Assembly: GCA_011799875.1 (NCBI GenBank)
Contig: CM022300.1
Location: 113,411,201 to 113,475,200, forward strand
Length of the DNA stretch: 64,000 nt
Reading direction: 5' to 3'
Source of the DNA: Thinopyrum elongatum
Lineage: Eukaryota > Streptophyta > Magnoliopsida > Poales > Poaceae
Positions 32,595-43,580 of the stretch are shown here, in pieces. Under the pieces are notes generated by a model, which made no database searches, was not told where the DNA came from, and saw only the letters and a list, made by a program, of their open reading frames with translations. Position numbers and translations under genes: made by a program. Within the stretch, counting starts at the first letter, position 1. The number at the start of each line of letters is the position of its first letter.

Positions 32595-34990
32595 ATCTAG
32601 ATACTACTAGTATCTTTTTAGATCAATATAGTCGGGATTCACCAAGGAGCAAAACCAAGTGGTAGGCTGCTCGTGTCGCGTTGGCGTAGCAACTCAGCAG
32701 GGTCAGTCCACACACGAAATGGCGACACACTTACAGGACTCCTTTGGCCGACATGTGGCTCATCCACCATCTTGTTCCACGTGCATAAATGAGCGATGAG
32801 GGGTCAAATCACAAAGCCCCACCTTTCCCGCATTAAGCTGGATGGACGAAGCAACCATCATTTCACTCTAGGGCGCAAGAGCATAAAGAAAAAAGAAAAC
32901 CAATGATGCGTGCGGCAGCTACCTAGGGCGCCCTAGGGTAGGAGCCTCCACTACAAATCCGCTTCTCCCTCATCCTCTTGAAGAAGACCAATGATGCGTG
33001 CGGTGGGTAGGGTTTGTAGGAGTACTACGGCGTGCGGGGTCACGCCGTAGTAAACGGGAGAGGGATTGAGTTTGAGTCGACGCCTTAATACGGGTGGGCC
33101 GCTCGGTTTTACGGGAATGAGGCAGCATTTTAGGTTCGGGGAGCAGTGGATATATACATACAAAAAATTGTGGACGTAGGTTCGACCGAAAGACAATGAC
33201 GCATGGGCCCCGCATTTTGATATACCCGCGGCCGCGTGAAATTTGCTACTCAAAATAATGCATAAAAGTTCCTCCAAAAACATCTATAACTAATGGGAAG
33301 TGAATGTATGCTTAAAATGAAAATGTAATACAAAGAGAAAAAATGAATTGTAGTTAAAAGAATGACATTTCTAACAAAAATGTGAATGTGAACTACATAT
33401 GTGTGCACGTGACCAACACATACATTGTCAATACAAAATCTAATGCAAGAAATAACTTATGAGTAACATGCACGAATTGATGACGTGGTGCTTGCATGCA
33501 TAGAGTACAAAAACAATGTGATTTATGGCTTGCATGCATGACGTGTTCATGTTCCATAGTTGCATGTCTAGGAAAAAAGCTACTAGTGGTTTGTACTAGC
33601 TATTTAGGAATAGAAGATGTATATATGGAAGTAGTAGGGAAAGAGATGACATGTATCTCAATTCCTATGAGTAGGGATTGGAAAAGAGATGTCATCTGGT
33701 TCACATCATAGGAACTTTTCTATTGAATCTAGAGATGACATGTATCTCAATTCCTATGAGGAGGGATTAGAAAAGAGATGTCATTTGGTTCACATCATAG
33801 GAACTTTTCTATTGAATGTATGCTAATGTTTATTTTCCTTTGAAATTGTGGGAGTATAGGAATCCATTCATATGAACCAAGTGGCTCTAAAGCTATAAAA
33901 ATGATATCATGTTTATTTTCCTTTGAAATGTGGAGTATATAAATCTATTCCTATGAACCAATTGGCTCTAAAGGAAAAAAATCCTATAAAAATCATATCA
34001 TATAGAGTTCCTATGATATTCCTCCACACCAAAGGATGGTTGAAATTGCTGCAGGTGATACGACGGTATTTCTTTGTACACTCCTCCCCCATCTTTATAG
34101 TTACCTCTCGAAGATGAATGAAATGATATATACTGGGTATTCTATATGTGCATTTTGGTATACGAAAACTCGGTAAAAGTTTGCGAGGTTCGAATTTTCA
34201 TTAAAGCTATATGCACTAGATTTTGGAACGGAGGGAGGAGCATAAGGCAGTTGCTAACACTGACGTGCAAGATTTGTGTGTCGGAGGAGTGGCTGTTCTG
34301 TTAAATGCCATGGCAAAACTGACACTGTCAGATGCCGATCTAACGGTTCTTACGGCGTTCGTTAGGAAACGGCTTGTGGCGAATGTTTGTCAGATATGAT
34401 TTATGGACACATGCATTGCATTGATACGTGCCCCCTCTCTCTCACGCACACACGCACCCTCACGAGTCACAACTCTCCCGAGTCCTCTCGCAGCCACCGT
34501 CTATCTGTAGGTAGACGTCACACACATATGTGCTCTTCACACCCTACACTCAGAACTTCTAAAAAATAAAAGACGTCGCACACCTTTTATTTTAACTCAC
34601 ACGTCACACACTTATACTAATACTCTTGTGGCGAACGTTCTTTGGGCGTAGTATATTGTACTCTCACGAAGAGAAGCGGTGCACGCACGCACTAGTTCTC
34701 TCACACCCACTCGCGGGTACATGTAGGAGCGCATTTTTTTAAGCTAGGAGCGCATTTGTTTACAAAGAGGCATCCCAATTGACATTTTGACTAGTCTAGT
34801 TTTCAACTTGATGGAGGGTCGGGGACCGCACATGAATGATACAGTACATAGTGCGTCCTGGACGCGGTGATTTGATAGTGCGACCTAGAAGCGGTGGCAC
34901 GTTATTGATCGAGTTTTATTTTTACTTGAACTTTAAATGAAAATAGTGGTTCGCGCGTATTCAATTTAATAACGGTTGCTACAACAAAAT
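32595..34990. other. Intergenic region with duplications, no gene seen
   Basis: 32748-32990 is a diverged copy of 15560-15840. A 16-bp palindrome cctagggcgccctagg is at 32922-32937 and a 12-bp perfect hairpin at 33023-33052. An 89-bp direct duplication starts at 33642. A looser pair beginning 'gtttattttcctttgaaat' lies at about 33829 and 33909. The stretch 33830-34045 may belong to an AT-rich MITE. CT/CA-rich tracts lie near 34435-34460. Confidence 0.5.
33642..33819 (+). repeat. 89-bp direct tandem duplication
   Basis: agagatgacatgtatctcaa begins at 33642 and again at 33731. The two units differ at only a few positions. Confidence 0.9.
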
Positions 34991-37680
34991 CACTCCACTA
35001 TATATATAAGCAGGAGCCTCGGCGCTTGCTTTACTAGGGTTCCTCTCTTTCACTCTCTCATGCTCTACAGATCTAAGCAAGACATAGGTGGCCACACTCT
35101 CTCTCTGCTCACGGCTGGTCACAAATCCGGTCGGACCACCTCGGCTGGGGCAGGGGTGTAGGTGCATCATTCACGTGGTCGTCGGTGGCGAGGGAGGAGA
35201 CCAACAGCTGCCCGCGCGTCCCGATCGGCGGCCGTGCCGTTCTCTCCGAGACAGCGCCAGCTCGGGAGGGCCTCTGACCCCTTCTTCCTTCCTGCGGTAT
35301 TGTGTCCAAGATACAGCCTCCCGACGCCGTCTTTGCCACATCCCGATGACCCTAAGGTATATATTCCTTCGAAACCTGCCTTGCTTTATTGCCCTAGCTC
35401 CCCACATGGCTGCGTGTGGATCTTTTTCTACTTCCGTCGGCTGTTCCAAAGCCACCTAGACTTTTACTATTATTAGAGGTAAAGCTAGTTCATATAGTCG
35501 AATCTAAGAGTTGGTTCAAACAGGGAAGAAGGTGGGAAAGCTGTAGCATGAATCTAGGACTTGGTTCTAAGAGGAAACGGGGGAAAGTAGTAGATACTAT
35601 CTACCCAACCGGTCTCTTGGTTGAAAAGGCGAAGAAAGCGGGGTGGATGGTGAAGGGTGGGGGGAAGTGGACCTGTCTCTTGGTCGAAAAAGGAAAGAAA
35701 GTGATGGGGTTGGGGGCAACGCATATGAGAACGAGCAGGTCTAGATTTCCTGTGCTCACATAGGAAAATGTCGCCGAGGAGATAAAAAATGGGACAAATG
35801 CAGACATGTTTCCTGAATGTTTGCCGCTCTTGGCAACCACATCTGACTCACCACTTTATGCCCCTGCTGTCCCTATGCCCATATCGGTATCGTTAATGTA
35901 AAATCACATGAAGCATTAAGCAGTGCCACCTAATGTCACTATTAAGTAATGGTCTAGTGCCATCGATAAATTGAAGCAATGCCACCTAATGTCACTATTA
36001 AGTAATGGTCTAGTGCCGTCGATAAATTGAAGCAATGACACCACCATTTTATGAAGTGCTTCCGTCTTGCTTTATTTCCCATTAATTGTGTTTTTGTAGT
36101 TACACTTAAATCTCACACCACTAACATTGCTTCATCCCAGTGGAACTGCACAAATTTGATTGCACATTTACTAACCATGTGCTACTCTCATGACAGTAAC
36201 ACTAATGCTATTGTTCTGCATGTTAATCTAGTGGCAGTGTTGATGTGATGTGATGCTACTTCTTACTTAATGGCACTTTCATATTGTCAATGTAGTGCCA
36301 ATTATAACACAATAGATGCTGCTGTTAATCATATGCCACTGCAAATAACTGTCACTGTTTAAATAACCGTATTTCATATTTGCGCAAACAGGGATGTCTG
36401 TCTTCATATCATTTGTATCTGTGCAATCAAAAGTACACACCTTAGTTTTAGTAGAACTGCACAAAATTAGATGGCTATTCCTAGCTGCCGTCGTCTAACC
36501 TCCCGTATTCCAGGTATTCCTACATTGGTAGTAACTAGGTAGAATGACCAACGCAATCTAAAAGAAGCTGATTCGTACGTTTTACTTCCTGATTGCAGTG
36601 CAGGGACGAGCAAAAACAACTGCATCCTAGTCGGGAATGCACTTTCTCCCAATTCACGGATGGACAGAGGACTAGCTGGCACGGCTGCACGGAGTTTTTG
36701 GGACAGGTGCGTGGACAAGAGGCATTGTGGTCTGCTTATTTCTGCAAATAGCGGTGCTTAAATTTAGTGGAACTGCATAAGAAGTTCAGATGGTTAGTAC
36801 ACTACATGGTTCAGTTCAGCATTCCAACTAAGAACACAATTATAATTGGTTATTCTGGAATGAGAGAACCTAACCCTAGATGGTGGCAACAAGAAAAACT
36901 AGAGTGAACTCCAGGAAATTAAAGCCTGCCTAGGGAGGCCCTTTGCTCAGAGAAGCCTTGCTTGATTTTTCCTGATTTGTAAACCTTCTCACAACTTTGT
37001 CTTTTGCTGTGAACTAGTAAATGTTTGTTATGTTCTATGAATCATGGAGATGTATAAAATTGCTTAACTTATGCTTTTCAAGTATTTTATGAAGCCGAGT
37101 TTAATGTGAATGTTCCACATGAACGCTGGACTAGCGTGCGAACGTTTGGAATTTACACTGTGGCCTCAGTTAACTGGACGAACCACTGTAGCAAGATACG
37201 TAGTTGCTTATATGTCAGACAGCAGATTATTGATTGTTTGTTGGTCGATAGCCGACTTTTCTAGTGTTGAAGCGAGCTGAGCCAATGTGCCTTGTTTTGC
37301 ACAACTGCTTACAAGTGGGGTAGCACCAACAGTGTTTACAAGTACTTAACCAGCCTTATGTACCCTATGTATACGTCGGCGCACAGTTCTCGAACAAGTA
37401 CTCTATTTCATCAAACACACACTGCTCGTATGATAAACCATGACAACTTATGTCTTACCATGCCATATTACATGAAAAAACTAGTGAGGACGGATCTGTT
37501 TCGGCAACAATTAGGATGGTTCTCACATGATTCACGGGCACACAAAAGTAGCAGTAGTTCCCATAGACGGATTCAAATAGAGTACTAGCCCCAGAGGGCT
37601 CGATAATAGGCAAGGTTCGGATAATTAGACACAATCCAAACTACTTTCAAACACTAGCTAGGGCAATTATTTCATGCCTC
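34990..37680 (+). other. Possible transcription unit of unknown kind
   Basis: A TATA-like 'ctatatatataagc' at 34998-35011 is followed by a pyrimidine-rich leader and a GC-rich stretch with a possible donor at 35355 (cctaag/gtatat). No protein product is recognised. A short frame around 35550-35760 reads LGLGSKRKRGKVVDTIYPTG but has no known domain. A 56-bp tandem duplication lies at 35921-36032. The remainder to 37680 is low-information sequence. Confidence 0.25.
35921..36032 (+). repeat. 56-bp tandem duplication
   Basis: The unit 'gtgccacctaatgtcactat' to 'gataaattgaag' occurs at 35921 and 35977 with two or three differences. Confidence 0.9.
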
Positions 37681-37683
37681 GAT

Positions 37684-38517
37684 CTAATTTGGGATGGACA
37701 CAAGATGAACCTTGCCATGAACATCATCGAGGACGTCCGGCAGCAGCTCAATCCTGTGAACCTTCCTGAAGATAACCTTGTGGCCTTGCCACTCATAAAC
37801 TTGTTTGTGGAGGCATGCCACGTCATCTTCCTGTGTAAGCTTGACAAGAACAGTATGCCTCACAAACGAAGGAGTAGCTTTGAACTTCTTGTGCTTCAAT
37901 ACACCCTGGACAACACGCCTGACAACAGGGAGGCTGGAATACATCTCGACTTTGGTATAAGTGCAAATGGCTTCCAGGATCCAACAACCTAAGAACTTTG
38001 TTTTCCTAGTGCGTATATTTAGGTCATCCGCCTCAGAGCGAGTGACATGTACAACCACACAATCCTTGTCTGCATCAAGGTTCTAATTGAAACCAAAATG
38101 AATTCTGAATTACTTTCCAATATAAAAAACACAAGTTATTTAAACCACTATGTAGAGTCAAAAGTATGCATGACAGGGAAGGTAGCATGGCATCGAAGCT
38201 AATAAAATTTTGCATTATTTATCACCACATACTTAGATGAAAAAACACAACCGAGATCAGCAAAGAAGAAAATCACCTTGGGCAACTCAGTGGGGAGGGG
38301 GGGACACATCCTCGAAGGGAGGAAACTGCTCCTGTAGGGCCATGGGGGTTGTAACCTCAAACGGGGCGTTGACCATCTCAGTAGTGGCCGTGAGCGTATC
38401 TGGGGTCGGCTCGGTGGCAGCCTCCATCTTCTTGGAGCTCTCTGTCTCATAGGGATCAGCCTCCCGTGTCTGCTCCAACATCGGTAGATCTTTGCCTGGT
38501 TCTCCTTGGTCCATCAT
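37684..38517 (-). pseudogene. Unrecognised two-exon gene, exon 1 frame shifted by a C run
   Basis: Exon 1 (38517-38277) starts MMDQGEPGKDLPMLEQ and is acidic. The donor is CAAG/GTGATT at 38276. The intron of 194 bases ends TCAATTAG, and exon 2 (38082-37684, exactly 133 codons) reads NLDADKDCVVVHVTRSEADD and on to a TAG stop. Exon 2 contains TKFLGCWILEAICTYTK and QVYEWQGHKVIFRKVH. In the sequence as given, exon 1 is one base out of phase: a run of seven C (minus strand, near 38296-38302) leads to a TGA at 38287-38289, whereas six would keep phase to the donor. This could be a real frame shift, a sequencing error or a different gene model. I do not recognise the family. Confidence 0.45.
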
Positions 38518-39387
38518 GAAACTGACGAATGGGAGACAACTGAAAGGAAAACACAATATCAATGACAATGAAACAAAAAAGAGAGTGAGGATCGGTTACT
38601 GCTGTGCAAAAGTTCTTTTTTTTCTGAAAGAAAATATACCAACATCACGGATCCGCTTACCTTCCCTTTGTTGGGAGAGAAGAACAATGGCAGATGCGAG
38701 TGTTGGCTTTCTTGAAGACGGTGAGGGAGAAGGGGATTCAACGAAGAGTGAAATAATGGTTGCTTCGTCCGTCAAACTTAGACTGTGGGGAGGTGGGGTT
38801 TTGTGATATGACGGCTCGTTACTGCCGCGCTATGACCGGGGTGTCTCTCCGCCTGCATACCGCCTTCTAATTTGGTAGATGGCATTTGGGCCCGCGCGCT
38901 GCATGGCCCGCATGTCGGTGAACCAAAGTAAAACGGCATTCAGTAGAGGGAGACATTTCGATGACCTCGGAGGAGCCAGAAGCGGTAGTGTATCCACTGT
39001 ACTAGTAGTAATTGTTTTTCTGGGTAGCTGTAGAGTGTCTCCACTGTACTAGTAGTAATTGTTTCTCTGGGCCCAAGACAAAACAGCCCATCCACCCTAG
39101 TAAATAATAAAATCAATTCAAAAGCCCATATATTTACTTAATGAGAGGCGCTACCTAGCACACCGCCCCCCAAAAAAACCTTGGTGCTCCTCTTCCTCCT
39201 CACTCCCACTCACCTCACTTCAGCTCGATCCACTCGTACCCCCAAATTCCTCACCTCACTCCTACAGAAAATCCCAGCTCCCCTTCTTCCTCACTACTAC
39301 AGAAAACCCCAGCTCCCCTTCTTCTTCACTCACACTACAACTAGGCTCGTCAATCGTTACTCTGCTCAAATATGTGAGCTCGACGCG

Positions 39388-41045
39388 ATGCCCTCGAGGA
39401 AAATGGAGTCGGCTGACCCCAGCGCCAAGAAGATGCGGCTCCTGCTAGCGGCGACGCCTGTTGTAGATCCCGCACCCGGCAGCGCGGGGAGAAGCGGCGA
39501 GCCCGCCCCCACTGGATCCCAGGAAGCCGTAGAATCTCGGGTGGACCGCATTAGCGAGCTCCCGGACGCCATCCTTGGGGAGATCATCTCACTTCTCCTC
39601 ACCAAGGATTGCTGCCGCACCCAAGTCCTCTCAACTCGGTGGTGCCCTCTATAGTGCGCCGCGCCCCTTAATCTCGACTGTTGTCAGCTATATCTCTTTA
39701 ATGATTTTGAACTCCCCAGAGCCATCATCTCCTCCCACCAGGGTTTCGTTCAAAGCCTCTGCATCCCGTCATGCTACCTAAGCAAGCATAGCATGCCCTG
39801 CACAGTGGACGCCTGGCTGAAATCCCCTGAATTCACAGAACTACAGCTGCTTGAGTTCTACTATTCCCCAGGAAATCACCTACCAGATACCGAACGCCAT
39901 GTACTTGTGCCCTCAGCACCGATGTCCATCTCACAGTTTTCCTCCTCTCTCCACACCGCCACCTTGGCGATGTGCTACCTACCAGACAATCTGGTACTAA
40001 ACCTTCGACTCCCATTTCTCAAAAAACTTTCACTTGTGCGGGTTCGTATATCGGAGGCCTCATTGCACAGCATCATCCACTCTAGTTGCCCTGCCTTGGA
40101 GTGCTTGGTGCTTGTTTTCACAGTTAGAATCGGTTGTCTCCAAATAAAGTCGCCTAACCTTGTAAGAATTGGAATTTCTTTTGATGGAAGGCAGCTCATC
40201 ATCGAAGATGCCCCTTCACTTAAAAGGTTGATTCTTGATTCTAGTTATTCACCGTCGCAAATAACTATCGTCTCTGCGCCTAAACTGGAGACCTTGGGTG
40301 TAATACATGATCTTTGTGCTCATTTCAAGATGGTGTTTGGCTCCACAGTTCTTCAGGTACTGTATATTATCATCTACACTTGTAATCATAAGCTGCATTT
40401 TAAATTTTTGTGCATAAGTTCTATATCATCTTGGAGTACACATTTTGTACTAATATTATGTTATGTGCTCAATGAAGAGTTTGTCCATGGATAACCTATC
40501 AATGGTGCTGGATTCTATCAAGATCTTATATATCCAAATGAATAGTTTTGATCTGAACACAATTATTGGCTTGCTGCAATGCTTTCCATGTCTGGAGAAG
40601 TTGTATATAAAGGTGATAATTTCACACACATTGGAAGCCCGCATATAGTGTACTAGAATTAACCGTTCAACTATTGCTCTTTCGACACTCTTTTTTTAGA
40701 CCTTAACTGTTTTCAATCTTCATGTCTATTTAGGCAACAGGACGGGGTAAGAAAGTTATAACCAATCGATGGATTCGTAAGCACCGTGATTTTCTCACTT
40801 CTCACGACATTCGATTGAAGACAATAACGCTGGAACGATATGTAGCAAACCATGCAAACACTAGATTTGTCACATTCTTCCTGCTGAATGCGAGGTTACT
40901 ATTATCCATCAGGCTTAAGTTTATCAGCAGTATGGTTTTGATGGATGGGTATGTCGAAGAGCAAAAAAAGGAGTTTCAGGTGGACAAAAGGGTTCCGAAC
41001 GTGCCGGGATTCTATTTACAATATCTTGTGGTCATAATCCAGTAA
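39388..41045 (+). pseudogene. F-box/LRR/FBD protein gene with a nonsense codon
   Basis: Exons: 39388-40356, 40478-40612, 40734-41045, all joining in phase with GT/AG borders. The F-box lies near residues 53-90 (DRISELPDAILGEIISLLL, CRTQVLSTRW). It is followed by leucine-rich-repeat sequence (LPFLKKLSLVRVRISEASLH, CPALECLVL, IEDAPSLKRLIL) and an FBD-type end (SHDIRLKTITLERYV). The family forms SCF ubiquitin-ligase substrate receptors and is very large in grasses. A TAG at 39652-39654, just after the F-box (RWCPL*), stands where relatives have tryptophan; the frame then stays open. Near the end, the stop at 41043-41045 lies just before sequence that continues the homology in another frame (NPVNFMTQDVHSMDLTDPFD). 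Either change would shorten the protein; the first leaves only the F-box. Confidence 0.8.
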
Positions 41046-41424
41046 ATTTTATGACCCAGGATGTTCATTCTATGGACCTGACCGATCCATTTGACTGTGA
41101 CTGCCGAAAACAATGCTGGAGTTAGATGTAGTTGTCCTTTTCAATCTGGGTTTTCTCTAAACTTGATGAACAATTAACCCTCGTGCTTTTGTATAGTTTG
41201 TAAGCTGGAGTTAGATGTTGTTGCCCTTTTCAACTCAGCTGTGACTGTCATATTTTCTTTGAAACAAGGCAAATGGCTTGCCATTTGTTTAATTAAGAGA
41301 GAAATATTGTAACAAATCCCAACCAAGGGAAATAACATCACTCTCGCCGGCTGCTTGAGCTCACTGTGCATTACAGAACCCAAGTGATTAGCCCCCACCA
41401 GCACCCACAAACTTATTTGGAACT
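41046..41424. other. Spacer between F-box gene and CACTA fragment 2
   Basis: It holds the probable 3' untranslated region of the F-box gene. A phrase 'gctggagttagatgt.gttg.ccttttcaa' occurs at 41113 and 41199. The segment 'aacaaggcaaatggcttgccatttgttt' near 41268 looks like a dispersed repeat. No gene is supported. Confidence 0.4.
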
Positions 41425-41569
41425 AGCACACCAAATGGGCTATAAATTTTCATAAGAAAGGCTGCATGACCGTGACAGATTTTGATTCTGACATTTGGGA
41501 CCCACGAGGAAAAAGCCTATCCAAGGTGGTGTCGACTTAATTACTAGTCAACAAACGATTCTACCTACC

Positions 41570-42060
41570 AGCCGTTGGATTGATATCCAACATCCGTCGT
41601 GTATCTTCTATCTCTTGTCTTCTTCCTCCAGCCGCCCAAACCAAACCACCCCGTCGGTTCCGCCTGCTCCCGCCTCCCACGGCTGGCTGCGCCTCCACCG
41701 CCCTACCGTACCCTCAAACGTTGGCCAGTCCCTCCCTCTATTCCCCCACACGTCCTGTTATTCTCCGGCGACATCAGCCCCAACATGCACCCGCACCCGA
41801 ACCAGTCAACCCTTGTACTCCCCTCCGGCTGCGACTAGACTGGCGCATCTTCCACAGCTCCTGTTCGTTCCATCCGAGACCTCGCTGTCGTCCTCCGCCT
41901 TGGTTGCTCGCCGTGCATGGTGCGCCGCCGTCTGGCGTTGTCAACGTGGTCAACAACCGAGAGGAATAAGGAGATGACTGTACGTGGAGAGGATGACAGT
42001 AGGGACCCACCAAGGTCATGGCAGTACGCAAGCAAGTGCCTTGTTATTACAAGCCCAAAA
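41570..42060 (+). repeat. CACTA internal repeat unit B
   Basis: It has the same backbone as unit A ('gccgttggattgatatccaac', 'cctccagccgccc', 'gtcaacgtggtcaac') but is more diverged. It is followed by a partial extra copy around 42095-42170. Confidence 0.65.
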
Positions 42061-42169
42061 AATGGTTCCTCCTAATGGTTGGACATCTGGGGCCCACGCC
42101 ATTGTCAACGTAGTCAATAAACAAGAGAATTACACAATGAGCGGCTGACACCAGGGACCCAGCAGGTCG

Positions 42170-42930
42170 CGCAGTTGTTATTTACATTCTTTTGAGGAAC
42201 AAGCAGTTGTTATTTACTAGTTTTAGAGACGGATCAGGGTAACAACGGGGCTGTGCGGGGGCTATGGCCCGTCTAGCCAGGGTTTTATTTTATGTTTACC
42301 ACATCATGAGCCCAGTTTTGTTTCTTTCTTTATGAAAATGGCTAGCCCAGTTCTACCTTTTTTAAAGAAATACCCAACGGAGGCCTACTTGCTTTCTCAG
42401 CCCTGCTGGGTTGCAAATCTTTCAAGGCGAGAGTGATGTATTCGGTTACCCAGAAAATGAAGTAGTAAGAAATGGGATGTAAATTTTAAAAACGCAGCAA
42501 ACCGGCAATTAGTTTCAAATATCTTTTTTATAATTTTGAGATTTTGAATTTAATTGTTTTTTTTTGCGGGGAAAATTATGTTGGATTTTAAATTGATATA
42601 AATTTATTATTTTTAAATTAGTTTGAATGTGATTCGAAATTTCGGGATTAAAAACAGTTCGGACCGCACCGAAATATGAAAATTTGGTTGAATTTTTAAC
42701 CGTGGCCAAAATATGGGCTGTAATGGTAACAAAAAGAATATGGGCTTAAAAAATCCTTAAGAATTAGCCAATGGGTTGTACATTTATTAGCAATAATGGC
42801 AGATATGTTGTATGCTGCTTTCCACATATTTGAGGCTGACTTGTGGGCCTACTAGATTGACGCGTACGCTTTCATAAAAAATAGGTTGACGCGCAGGCAA
42901 GGCCTTGTCAGCTTAGTCAACACACGAGAG
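42170..42930. repeat. AT-rich spacer of CACTA fragment 2
   Basis: No gene is seen. The wording resembles 4330-4900 of fragment 1 ('gcccagtt', 'gggctgtaa', 'ggcctactag'), placing it as the same part of the transposon. Confidence 0.45.
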
Positions 42931-43412
42931 CAGTTACTGTTGGATATCCATCCAACTGCCGTCATGCTTCTTCAATCTCTGCACTTCCTGCTCCAGCCGG
43001 TCAAACCAACGCTGGCGGGACTGCTTGCTCTCTGCTCCCGTTGCCGGTTGTGCTGCCGCGCAGGCCTCACCGCCCCACCCTACTCTCATCGCTGGCCTGG
43101 CCATCCCTCTACTCACCCACACCTGTTGTTATTCTCCGGTGACGGCAGACGAACCAGTAAACCCTCATACTCCCCTCCGCGTGGGAACCAACTGCCGAGT
43201 CTTCCCTGGCTCCGTGTCGTTCCCTTCCTAGGCCTCGCCGTCGTCCACCGCCCTGGTGCTCTCGGCGCGGCGTGGTCAACGTGGTCAACGAACGACATCC
43301 ATTGGAAGAGGACTGTACGTGAAGAGGCTGACAGCTGGGTCCACGGACGCACACAAGGAAGTGCCTCCTTATTACGTGCAAAATAATGATTCCTCCACCT
43401 GACAGCGGGGAC
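42930..43412 (+). repeat. CACTA internal repeat unit C, interrupted by Angela
   Basis: It is close to units A and D ('ctgctccagccgg', 'tgccgcgcaggcctcaccgcc', 'gacagcgggga'). It stops at the CCACC duplication and resumes at 55264 with 'accggaagggcctc', exactly the next wording in units A and D. Confidence 0.8.
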
Positions 43413-43417
43413 CCACC

Positions 43418-43580
43418 TGTTGGGTAACGTATATTTCAAAAAAATTCCTAAGATCACGCAAGATCTATCTAGGAGAAGCATAGCAACGAGCGGGGAGAGT
43501 GTGTCCACGTACCCTCGTAGACCGAAAGCGGAAGCGTTTATCAACGCGGTTGATGTAGTCTTACGTCTTCACGATCCGAC
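43418..43580 (-). repeat. 3' LTR of Angela, distal piece
   Basis: On the plus strand it begins tgttgggtaacgta, matching the start of the 5' LTR at 53517. It breaks at the CCGAC duplication of the solo LTR. Confidence 0.9.

Noticed and set aside
32946..32956. cactacaaatcc considered as a left CACTA terminus
   Set aside because: The following bases do not match the complement of the right ends (aaaaaagacacatcc), and the flank is a copy of 15800-15840 host sequence.
35109..35455. GC-rich frames on both strands near 35.1-35.5 kb
   Set aside because: Open on both strands over the same bases, no domain, and a possible splice donor cuts the plus frame; kept only as a possible transcription unit.
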